This document shows, in pieces, positions 15,678-23,083 of a stretch of 64,000 bases of DNA (the first letter of the stretch is position 1; every line of letters begins with the position of its first letter). Source of the stretch: Bacteroidia bacterium (GTDB taxonomy: Bacteria > Bacteroidota > Bacteroidia > J057); NCBI GenBank assembly GCA_041391665.1, contig JAWKNO010000003.1, positions 1,736,001 to 1,800,000 of the forward strand. Direction: 5' to 3'. The notes under the pieces were generated by a model. It did not search any database. It saw only the letters and a program-made list of their open reading frames with translations, and was not told the DNA's origin. Both the position numbers and the translations under genes were made by a program.

Positions 15678-17294
15678 ATGCCAACTCAGTATTTTAAGAG
15701 AAAATGGATTATTGGAATTGCCGTGATCATCTGCGCAGGTGTGGGAGTGGCGACTTATTTCAGGGCCAATTTTAACTGGCTGGGGCTGGTAGTAGTAATG
15801 ATTTTTTACTTCCTGATTTTTGCAGTCGGAATATGGGCAGGAAAAGAAAAACCCGGCGACGGCCCCGATTCATTTTTGCTGGCGGGCCGGAAACTTCCCC
15901 TTTGGGTCGCCATCATGACTATGGCTGCCACCTGGATTGACGGAGGTTATATCAACGGAACTGCTGAGTATGCAGCGGTAAACGGGCTGGTTTGGGTGCA
16001 GGCACCCTGGGGATATGCGATGAGTCTGATCATCGGCGGAATATTTTTTGCCAGAAAGATGCGGAGGTTTCAGTTCCAGACCATGCTTGACCCGCTAAGT
16101 CAGCGGTATGGCACCAAAGCCACGGCGCTGTTTTTTCTCCCCGCCGTCTCTGGCGAAATTTTCTGGACAGCCGCCATTCTCACGGCATTAGGCACAACGT
16201 TCTCTATTATTCTGGGGTTAAGTATAGAGGTATCGATCATCGTTTCGGCGGCGGTGGCGATTATTTATACCACCCTTGGCGGTTTGCGCTCTGTAGCATA
16301 TACCGATGTCTTACAGCTTTTTATGCTGATTGTGGGGCTTTTTGTAGTATTACCGGTGATCATTCTTCACGCGGGAGGGATGGAAACCCTTTGGGAAACA
16401 TACCTGGCCAAACACGGTGCCGCCGCCTATCCGATTCCAGATCATGCCAGTATGGGCAACTACTACTGGAACTGGTGGGATTTTGCCTTGCTGCTGATGT
16501 TGGGAGGAATCCCCTGGCAGGTTTATTTTCAACGGGTACTCGCTACAAAAAGCGAATCTGCAGCTATGTGGCTGTCTATTCTGGCTGGGGCAATTTGTCT
16601 CATTGTCGCTGTTCCCGCAGCAATTATTGGTATGATCGGCGGCACGACAGACTGGGCTGCGCTGGGGCTTTCCGGCCCGGAAAGCGGAGCGGCAACCCTG
16701 CCTTACGTATTCCAAAATCTGACGACACCGATCATGGCACTGGTTGGTCTTGCCACCGTTGCTGCAGCGGTAATGTCTTCGATTGATTCATCGATTCTCT
16801 CGGCGAGCTCACTGGCCGCCTGGAATGTTTACAAACCGCTGATCAAACCCGATCTTTCAGCCGTTGATCTGAAAAAAATCATTCGCCGCACGATCTATAT
16901 TGTCGGGGTATCTGCAACCATACTTTCACTGAAAGTGGACTCTGTCTATGCCTTATGGTCGCTTTGCAGCGATTTTGTGTATTGTCTCTTGTTTCCGGCG
17001 CTGGTATGCGCCATGTTTGATCCCAAAGCCAATACCCCGGGTGCTGTAGCCGGATTTGCTGTCGCAGCATTTTTAAGATTTGGCGGAGGGGATCCCACAC
17101 TTGGGTTACCCGTGATTTTACCTTACCCCATGATCGAAGATGGAATGGTTTTATTTCCCTTCCGAACGCTCTCCATGATCAGCGGATTGATTACGATTAT
17201 CGTTATTTCCCGAATTACTCAGAAAAAATACCCGGCAAAAGTGCTGTCCATGGTAAAAAATCCAATACCTTTGTCGCCTGATTCAAACGTGTAA
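15678..17294 (+). CDS. sodium:solute symporter, high-affinity choline transporter (CHT1/SLC5A7)-like
   Basis: The 538-residue protein has about 13 predicted membrane segments of the SSS family. Several blocks are those I know from the animal choline transporter CHT1: ATWIDGGYINGTAEYA, QAPWGYAMSLIIGG, TMLDPLSQRYG, GGLRSVAYTDVLQLF, LLLMLGGIPWQVYFQRVL, SSIDSSILSASS. It therefore probably imports choline with sodium. The ATG at 15678 is chosen because it directly precedes MPTQYFKRKW; a longer frame starting at 15621 overlaps pcs. The pairing with pcs supports choline as cargo. The PfkB kinase gene follows after 11 bp. Similarity to CHT1 is from memory of the sequence, not a search. Confidence 0.88.
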   Translation: MPTQYFKRKWIIGIAVIICAGVGVATYFRANFNWLGLVVVMIFYFLIFAVGIWAGKEKPGDGPDSFLLAGRKLPLWVAIMTMAATWIDGGYINGTAEYAAVNGLVWVQAPWGYAMSLIIGGIFFARKMRRFQFQTMLDPLSQRYGTKATALFFLPAVSGEIFWTAAILTALGTTFSIILGLSIEVSIIVSAAVAIIYTTLGGLRSVAYTDVLQLFMLIVGLFVVLPVIILHAGGMETLWETYLAKHGAAAYPIPDHASMGNYYWNWWDFALLLMLGGIPWQVYFQRVLATKSESAAMWLSILAGAICLIVAVPAAIIGMIGGTTDWAALGLSGPESGAATLPYVFQNLTTPIMALVGLATVAAAVMSSIDSSILSASSLAAWNVYKPLIKPDLSAVDLKKIIRRTIYIVGVSATILSLKVDSVYALWSLCSDFVYCLLFPALVCAMFDPKANTPGAVAGFAVAAFLRFGGGDPTLGLPVILPYPMIEDGMVLFPFRTLSMISGLITIIVISRITQKKYPAKVLSMVKNPIPLSPDSNV

Positions 17295-17305
17295 CCAATA
17301 TTGAT

Positions 17306-18259
17306 ATGAGTCTTGTTGTAGTTGGGTCCATGGCCTTTGATGCGATTGAAACGCCTTTTGGCAAAACAGATAAAATCCTGGGTGGTGCCGCCACTTATAT
17401 ATCTCTTGCAGCTTCCTATTTCTCCAATAAGGTAAAAGCGGTTTCTGTGGTGGGATATGATTTCCTGGAAGCAGATATGAAGATGATGAGCGACCACGGA
17501 GTAGATCTTCGGGGCGTGCAGGTAAAAACTGACGAAAAATCATTCTTCTGGGCCGGACGCTATCACAACGATATGAATACCCGTGATACCCTCGCGACAG
17601 AGCTCAATGTCCTGGGCACGTTTGATCCGGTGATCCCCGATGAATATCAGGACTGTGAGTTTCTTATGCTGGGCAACCTCTCTCCCGATGTGCAACGCCA
17701 GGTTATCGAACGCCTCAACAAGCGGCCCCGGCTCATTGTCATGGACACGATGAACTTCTGGATGAATATCGCCCTCGACAGCCTGATGGAAACCCTCAGA
17801 CTGATTGATGTCCTGGTGATCAATGACGAAGAAGCCCGGCAACTTTCCGGAGAATACTCGCTCGTCAAAGCCGCTCATAAAATTATGTCTTTCGGCCCGT
17901 CTTACCTCGTCATCAAAAAAGGGGAACACGGTGCGCTGCTCTTTCATGGGCATGATATTTTTTCTGCACCCGGCCTGCCTTTGGAAGAGGTATTTGACCC
18001 GACAGGTGCAGGAGATACGTTTGCCGGTGGTTTTATCGGCCATCTTGCCCGCTCCGGCAGCGTCAGCTTTGACAATATGAAGCGGGCCATTATCTACGGC
18101 AGTGCTATGGCAAGTTTCTGTGTGGAAAAATTTGGGCCAGAAAGATTACAGCAACTCACCCAAACAGAGATCAACAACCGCGTCAACAAGTTTGTCCAAC
18201 TCGCCAATTTTGAAATTATCCCCCGCGACCTGAGCGATTTCCTCGATCAAAGTGCCTGA
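17306..18259 (+). CDS. PfkB-family carbohydrate/nucleoside kinase
   Basis: This 317-residue cytoplasmic kinase has the PfkB N-terminal glycine region (KILGGAATYISLAASYF) and the C-terminal signature DPTGAGDTFAGGFIG with the catalytic Asp and anion hole; VINDEEARQLSG is also typical. It phosphorylates a sugar, nucleoside or related alcohol with ATP. It lies 11 bp behind the choline transporter gene and overlaps the HAD gene by 8 bp, so the three are one operon. PfkB kinases are not known to use choline, so its link to choline metabolism is unexplained; the substrate is unknown. Confidence 0.9.
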   Translation: MSLVVVGSMAFDAIETPFGKTDKILGGAATYISLAASYFSNKVKAVSVVGYDFLEADMKMMSDHGVDLRGVQVKTDEKSFFWAGRYHNDMNTRDTLATELNVLGTFDPVIPDEYQDCEFLMLGNLSPDVQRQVIERLNKRPRLIVMDTMNFWMNIALDSLMETLRLIDVLVINDEEARQLSGEYSLVKAAHKIMSFGPSYLVIKKGEHGALLFHGHDIFSAPGLPLEEVFDPTGAGDTFAGGFIGHLARSGSVSFDNMKRAIIYGSAMASFCVEKFGPERLQQLTQTEINNRVNKFVQLANFEIIPRDLSDFLDQSA

Positions 18260-18857
18260 TTCACGTGGGTATATTGTTGCAGCTTTTGATTTTGACGGGA
18301 CAATCACCCGAAAGGATTCCATGCTGGAATTTATCAGATTTGTAAGGGGCGACGTATTCTATTGGAAGGGAATGGCTTTTTTGCTGCCAGTACTTATTTC
18401 TTACAAACTGAAAATTCTTTCGGAAAAGCGTGCAAAGGAAATTTTGCTAAAGTTTTTTTTAGGGGGAATGCCGGCAAAAGACCTTTGGGAAGCCGGAAAA
18501 CGGTTTGCATCCGAAAAAATACCTTCCATGCTTCGAAAAGAAGCCATGGCACGTATCCGTTGGCACCAGGCCGAAGGGCATGTTTGTTTTCTGGTTACCG
18601 CCTCACTCAGCTTCTGGGTAAGGGCCTGGGCAGAGAAAGAGGGGTTTATATTGATTCCCACAATGCCGGAAATAACCGAAGGCATTTTTTACGGAAAAAT
18701 ACGCGGAGTCAATTGCAAAGGATGGGAGAAAGTGCGTAGGATTGAAGAAATACTGGCAGGTACATCTCCTGAAAAAAAATACGCCTACGGCGACACTTCC
18801 GGAGACAAACCCATGCTCGCATGGGCAGACGAAGGGTTCTACCGACATTTTTCGTAA
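18252..18857 (+). CDS. HAD-superfamily hydrolase, subfamily IB (phosphoserine phosphatase-like)
   Basis: This 201-residue protein shows the HAD motif I AAFDFDGTITRKDS, motif II in FLVTASLS, and motif III/IV YAYGDTSGDKPML. The arrangement, with a helical cap after motif I, is subfamily IB, which includes phosphoserine phosphatase and related small-phosphate phosphatases. It starts at a GTG (18252) inside the last codons of the PfkB gene, an 8 bp overlap indicating translational coupling. A phosphatase after a kinase and a choline transporter suggests work on a phosphorylated small molecule, but the substrate cannot be read. Confidence 0.88.
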   Translation: MPDSRGYIVAAFDFDGTITRKDSMLEFIRFVRGDVFYWKGMAFLLPVLISYKLKILSEKRAKEILLKFFLGGMPAKDLWEAGKRFASEKIPSMLRKEAMARIRWHQAEGHVCFLVTASLSFWVRAWAEKEGFILIPTMPEITEGIFYGKIRGVNCKGWEKVRRIEEILAGTSPEKKYAYGDTSGDKPMLAWADEGFYRHFS

Positions 18858-18910
18858 GGGGTGTAAATCGTAGCGGAATTATCAAACACGGACCGCACCC
18901 CTCTCTTTTT
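18858..18910 (+). terminator. possible terminator after the HAD hydrolase gene
   Basis: GGGGTG (18858-18863) can pair with CACCCC (18896-18901), and an inner GCGG/CCGC helps close a 32-base loop; TCTCTTTTTT follows. The long loop makes this uncertain. Confidence 0.35.
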
Positions 18911-19004
18911 TCTGGGGGTTACTACCACCGCCCTTCAGAAAATTGCAAACCGTTAGCCCCCAAAAAGAATATTTCCGTTTAATTATTGACTTAAAAAACG
19001 TAAA

Positions 19005-19026
19005 TTGAGTCAATTAATTGACGCAA
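19005..19026. promoter_or_regulatory. 22 bp palindrome directly before the ATPase pseudogene
   Basis: TTGAGTCAATT and AATTGACGCAA form an inverted repeat with one mismatch, ending at the base before the ATG at 19027. The position suggests an operator overlapping the start region. Confidence 0.5.
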
Positions 19027-19534
19027 ATGGATATAATAAAGCGGGAAATAGAACCTCAAATCGTCAAAAGCCTTGTTTCCAATAAAGTAGTCGTTCTACT
19101 TGGACCCCGAAGGGTGGGTAAAACCGTCCTGTTGGCTCAAGTTATGGAAAAGTAGGAATCTACGAAAAGAAGTAACGAAGAATAGCAAATGGTATTTTTA
19201 TGATAATGGCCTTCGAAACTTATTGATAGCCAATGTAAATCCGCTGGAATCTAGAAATGATATAGGAACCCTCTGGGAGAATTATATTATAGGTGAAAGG
19301 ATAAAATTCCAGCATTATTCACAAATGATTGTAAACAATTTTTTCTGGAGAACCTACGACCAACAAGAGATTGATTGGGTGGAAGAAAGAGGGGGCAAGT
19401 TGTACGGGTATGAATTCAAATGGAATCCTGATAAAAAAGTAAAAACTCCGGGAGCTTGGGCAAAAGAGTACGAAAATGCGGAATTTAAGGTGATCAACCC
19501 GGAAAACTACCTGGAATGGATAACTGAAAAATAA
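19027..19534 (+). pseudogene. AAA ATPase with DUF4143, pseudogene with large internal deletion
   Basis: The ATG at 19027 opens a 42-codon frame containing the Walker A motif LLGPRRVGKT and ends at a TAG at 19153. Right at that point similarity resumes in another frame with the C-terminal DUF4143 part (LRKEVTKNSKWYFYDNGLRN, GTLWENYIIGERI, FWRTYDQQEIDWVEERGGK, YEFKWN) to 19534. Full members have about 380-400 residues; here the Walker B, sensor and most of the middle are missing and the junction is out of frame. The gene is therefore inactive. These ATPases are scattered and often mobile or duplicated in Bacteroidota. Confidence 0.85.
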
Positions 19535-19557
19535 AATTCGCCTAACGAACCATAGCG

Positions 19558-19585
19558 TGGTCTGTCGTATTTTTCTCTAGTTTTG
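19558..19585 (+). promoter_or_regulatory. probable promoter of ispF
   Basis: TAGTTTTG at 19578-19585 matches TAnnTTTG and lies 16 bp before the ATG. TGG at 19558-19560, 17 bp upstream, is a weak -33 match. Confidence 0.4.
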
Positions 19586-19601
19586 TGAAAATACATTTGT
19601 C

Positions 19602-20093
19602 ATGAATCCAATCAGAATTGGCTTTGGCTACGATACCCATCAATTGACTGAAGGGAGAAAACTCATTCTCGGCGGCGTCGAAATCGCCCATACCAAAGGA
19701 CTGCTTGGGCACTCTGACGCAGATGTGCTCTTACATGCCATTTGCGACGCAATGCTCGGCGCATTAAACCTTCGCGACATTGGTTTCCATTTTCCCGATA
19801 CAGATCCCCGCTATAAAAATGCTGACAGCCGGATATTTCTCGAAGACGCTTACCGACTCGTCAAAGAAAAAGGTTATTTGCTTGGAAATATGGACTGCAC
19901 AATCATTGCCGAAAAACCCAAAATCAACCCGCACGTCCCCGCCATGCAAAAAATTATTGCGGAAATTCTGGAAACCTCCATTGATAATATTTCCATCAAA
20001 GCCACGACAAACGAAAAAATGGACGCCCCAGGAAGGGAGGAAAGCATGATCGCACAGGCAGTAGTACTGCTTTTTGCTCAGATGGAGGATTAA
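19602..20093 (+). CDS. ispF: 2-C-methyl-D-erythritol 2,4-cyclodiphosphate synthase
   Basis: This 163-residue protein matches IspF along its length: GFGYDTHQL with the zinc-binding Asp and His, LGHSDADVLLHAICDAMLGA, IGFHFPDTDP, and the C-terminal KATTNEKMDAPGREE. It cyclises CDP-methylerythritol 2-phosphate to MEcPP with loss of CMP in the non-mevalonate isoprenoid pathway, as a cytoplasmic trimer. Its isoprenoid products could feed the GGGP synthase encoded elsewhere in the window, though the two genes are not linked. A -7-like box precedes it and it appears monocistronic. Confidence 0.97.
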   Translation: MNPIRIGFGYDTHQLTEGRKLILGGVEIAHTKGLLGHSDADVLLHAICDAMLGALNLRDIGFHFPDTDPRYKNADSRIFLEDAYRLVKEKGYLLGNMDCTIIAEKPKINPHVPAMQKIIAEILETSIDNISIKATTNEKMDAPGREESMIAQAVVLLFAQMED

Positions 20094-20179
20094 CTCTCAT
20101 TTGGAAGTGGCCTGATTCAAATGTATTTTTAACAACCTTTTACAGATTAGCATAATCTTTTGTCAGGAAACCTTTCCTC

Positions 20180-20803
20180 ATGACAACTATGTTTGAAAGA
20201 GAATTTACATGCCCTTCCTGTGGCGCACCGGTAAAACAAAAACACGCCGGCTCCAGGACACTGTTCTGCAATCACTGTGGACAGACCAGTCATCTCAATG
20301 CAAATACCCTTCAGGCTGCCGGAGAACAACATCTCCTCATTGATTACGGTTCTGTGCTGGCTATCGGCCAGACCGGCAACATTCGGGGGAGAGAGTTTAT
20401 GGTTCTGGGTAAAATCAGGATTGACTATGAAGACGGGTTTTGGGACGAATGGTATATTCAATATATGGACGATGGCAGCGAGGGCTGGATTCAGGAAGAT
20501 GACGGCAGTTTCACGCTTTTCCAAAAAGAAAAACGCATCAGCGACACACTCCTGCTGGAAGATATGACGGTAGGTGAATGGAATGATTTCTGCGGAAACT
20601 GGGAACCGGTATTTATCACCTCCAAAAGCCAGGCAACTATCAATGGCGGCGAAGGAGAACTGCCATTCAGAATCATCCCTGGCGAACCCGCCGACTTCGT
20701 CGATGGAGTATGGAATGGCAAAATTATCAGTGTAGAACTTCTCCCCGATGAAAAAGTGCTTTTTTCGGGAAAGATATTTAGTTTGGAGGAAATGGCCTTA
20801 TGA
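20180..20803 (+). CDS. zinc-ribbon protein with DUF4178-like domain, first gene of a four-gene operon
   Basis: The 207-residue protein begins with a four-cysteine zinc ribbon (Cys 11, 14, 30, 33: CPSCG, CNHCG) and continues with a domain like DUF4178 (GSVLAIGQTGNIRGREFMVL, then FWDEWYIQYMDDGSEGWIQED). There is no signal peptide or membrane segment. The stop overlaps the next start by four bases (ATGA), so the two are translationally coupled. DUF4178 proteins are uncharacterised; they tend to sit with small membrane proteins and polyamine genes in other bacteria (from memory). The start could also be the ATG three codons later. Confidence 0.75.
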   Translation: MTTMFEREFTCPSCGAPVKQKHAGSRTLFCNHCGQTSHLNANTLQAAGEQHLLIDYGSVLAIGQTGNIRGREFMVLGKIRIDYEDGFWDEWYIQYMDDGSEGWIQEDDGSFTLFQKEKRISDTLLLEDMTVGEWNDFCGNWEPVFITSKSQATINGGEGELPFRIIPGEPADFVDGVWNGKIISVELLPDEKVLFSGKIFSLEEMAL

Positions 20804-22092
20804 CAGCAATCACCACCCAGGAAAAACTTGCGACAGTTAAACAGTTTAACTGCACCGGTTGTGGCGCTTCGCTCAGTGTCATCAATCCCCGCGCAAAAAA
20901 TATTGCCTGCCAGTACTGCGGATCCGTGCTGGATGTAAATTCTGAAGAACACCAAATCCTGACCGCCCTCGGTAAACCCGACCGCTACGCGCCCATGTCC
21001 TTCATCCGCCTCGGCATGATCGGGAATTTCAACGGAAAAACCTATCAGGTCATCGCCCGCACGCGCCTCCGCATGAAGTACAAAGAATACTGGGCGGAAG
21101 AGGGTGAAACCGGCTATTCCAATGAAGTCTGGATATTTGACGAATGGCTGATGATCGACGCCAACCGGACGTACTTTTATCTCATTGAAGATAAAGAGGG
21201 GTACCTCATTTCTGAAGAAATCGTCCCCGAAACGCCCGGTCTGCTCCCTTCCAATCTGAAAATGAGTTTTTTCCGCCAGCAATCTCCTCAGATCGTGCGG
21301 GAATATGGAAATGCAGAAGTCATTCATTTTGAAGGGGAGTCCAACTACAAAATCACCACCGGCGACCAGCTTCGGTTTGCGATGTATCGCGACAGAGGCA
21401 TCGAATATAGTGTCGAATGGCGAATGGCCGACGATGCACAGTCGATCAAAGAAATTGAATTTTTCAGGGAAGTGCCCATTTCACGCCGCAAACTTCTCGA
21501 AGCTTTCAGCAATAATGAAGAAATCGAGAAGCTGAAAGTTACCGAAGGGAACTGGCGGTACGTGTTTCAGGTCATCGGCGGCACCTGGCTGGTATTGCTG
21601 CTTTTCCTGCTCTACTCGTTTATGGGTAGTGGAAAAACCATATATGAGGAATCGTTTGAAATTCAGCAATTGAATTCCAATACTCCCGTAGCTACCAAAG
21701 ATATTATCGTCAGCGAAGGCGGGCTTTTCAGCCTGGAACTAAACGTGCCGGAGATGACCCAAAACAGCGAATTTTACGCCTTCGCCTATGTTATGGACGC
21801 TGATTCGGGGGCGATCAATACCCTGGAGGGCGATTTTTACTATTATGCCGGATACGAAGACGGAGAAAGCTGGACTGAAAAAGAACTTTCGGCTTCGAAA
21901 GTATTTCGCCTTAAAGAACCAGGAACCTATCGCCTGGAGCTTTACAAAAATGTGGAAGATACTGTCCTGCCACCCACAGGTACGATTCGGGTGGAAATGA
22001 AGCAGGGGATTTTACTCAGCCGGTATTTTATTATCGCGCTGATTATTCTTTTCATACCGTTGTTTATTGCTTATTCACGCAAAGGCTCCTGA
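20800..22092 (+). CDS. zinc-ribbon / DUF4178-like membrane protein
   Basis: This 430-residue protein repeats the layout of its upstream neighbour: a zinc ribbon with Cys 18, 21, 37 and 40, then a DUF4178-like domain (RLGMIGNFNGKTYQVIART, YSNEVWIFDEWLMID). It adds a membrane segment near residues 253-275, an extracytoplasmic beta-rich domain of about 130 residues (EGGLFSLELNVPEM, YAFAYVMDADSGAI) and a second membrane segment near 407-426. The cytoplasmic ribbon plus outside domain suggests signalling or a scaffold across the inner membrane. The start overlaps the previous stop. Function unknown. Confidence 0.78.
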   Translation: MTAITTQEKLATVKQFNCTGCGASLSVINPRAKNIACQYCGSVLDVNSEEHQILTALGKPDRYAPMSFIRLGMIGNFNGKTYQVIARTRLRMKYKEYWAEEGETGYSNEVWIFDEWLMIDANRTYFYLIEDKEGYLISEEIVPETPGLLPSNLKMSFFRQQSPQIVREYGNAEVIHFEGESNYKITTGDQLRFAMYRDRGIEYSVEWRMADDAQSIKEIEFFREVPISRRKLLEAFSNNEEIEKLKVTEGNWRYVFQVIGGTWLVLLLFLLYSFMGSGKTIYEESFEIQQLNSNTPVATKDIIVSEGGLFSLELNVPEMTQNSEFYAFAYVMDADSGAINTLEGDFYYYAGYEDGESWTEKELSASKVFRLKEPGTYRLELYKNVEDTVLPPTGTIRVEMKQGILLSRYFIIALIILFIPLFIAYSRKGS

Positions 22093-22113
22093 AACTCTCA
22101 AAAAAATGCAGCT

Positions 22114-22356
22114 ATGAGTGGCCTGACAAAAATATTGATCATATTGATTTTCGGCGGATTTGGCATTGCAACTTATGCAGCCTCCTCCGTCGGTTGGGGC
22201 GTTGGTTCCCTGAAAGACAAACAAACCATGAAGGAGATTCGGGACAATTGCCCTGATTATTATAGAAACCGAAACGGAGACTGCCTGAGTACAACTTTCA
22301 GAAGTTATTACCTCATGAGCGGCACCCGTGGCGGCAGTTTTGGCAGCGGCAAATAA
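22114..22356 (+). CDS. small membrane protein of the DUF4178-type operon
   Basis: The 80-residue protein has one N-terminal membrane segment (ILIILIFGGFGIATYAA) and a soluble tail with two cysteines (DNCPDYYRNRNGDCLS) and a glycine-rich end (GTRGGSFGSGK). It follows the larger membrane protein after 21 bp on the same strand. The conserved-looking Cys pair and position support a real gene that works with its neighbours. I do not recognise a family. Confidence 0.65.
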   Translation: MSGLTKILIILIFGGFGIATYAASSVGWGVGSLKDKQTMKEIRDNCPDYYRNRNGDCLSTTFRSYYLMSGTRGGSFGSGK

Positions 22357-22398
22357 TTGCCGGTCCAGAGATACCCTGGCTCATGAACCATAAACCGG

Positions 22399-23070
22399 AT
22401 GCGGTATTTGCTGTTATTTTTGCTCCTGGCTATTCTGTATGGTGGTTCCCTTTCGGCTCAGCCGCCAGGGTATGTGGGAAAGCGGGCGATTCTCTCTTTC
22501 GACACCTATTCATTCCCCAACCTTTTTCTGGTCTTAGATGAATCCTATCCCTTCCGTTTCAATTACCGGATGGGCGTTTCTGGCGAATACGTACTTTCCC
22601 GAAGATTTTCTGTTGGGGGAGTTTTTAACGGCTATCAGACACAAACCGACTACCACTTCAGGGGAAGTTATGGGCTCATGAGAATAGATGGATCAGACAC
22701 GGGCCTTTTCCTAAAATCCTATACATTCCGCCAGCGGGGAAATATCGCGCCGATTGGTCCCTACCAGAAGCTGGAGTTTCTGTACACCCGCTACCGCATG
22801 GTGGACCTTGACCGGTTGTTTTATTCAGATGCGCGCACAGACCTCGGCAGGTCAGATGACCTTATTGTAGCCATCACTTTCGGAACCCAGCATGTCCTGG
22901 CAAATCACATTACCTACCATTGGGGATTGCATAGCGCCTGGCTGTTTAAAGCCCTGGACAATCAACGGCAATCCGACCAGGAGCAACACCTGAAAGACGT
23001 TTCCACTACCCGCCTCCGGGGAATATTTGGCTTTTCCATTAATATCGGGATCGGAGTGTTGTTGTGGTAA
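22399..23070 (+). CDS. outer-membrane beta-barrel-like protein, last gene of the DUF4178-type operon
   Basis: This 223-residue protein has a signal peptide (MRYLLLFLLLAILYGGSLSAQ) and a series of amphipathic beta strands (YPFRFNYRMGVSGEYVLSRRFSVGG, FGFSINIGIGVLLW) ending in an aromatic residue, as in small outer-membrane barrels. It lies 42 bp after the small membrane protein and converges on the FG-GAP protein gene with 13 bp between stops. It gives the operon an outer-membrane component. Function unknown. Confidence 0.7.
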   Translation: MRYLLLFLLLAILYGGSLSAQPPGYVGKRAILSFDTYSFPNLFLVLDESYPFRFNYRMGVSGEYVLSRRFSVGGVFNGYQTQTDYHFRGSYGLMRIDGSDTGLFLKSYTFRQRGNIAPIGPYQKLEFLYTRYRMVDLDRLFYSDARTDLGRSDDLIVAITFGTQHVLANHITYHWGLHSAWLFKALDNQRQSDQEQHLKDVSTTRLRGIFGFSINIGIGVLLW

Positions 23071-23083
23071 ATGGCGGAAGTTA

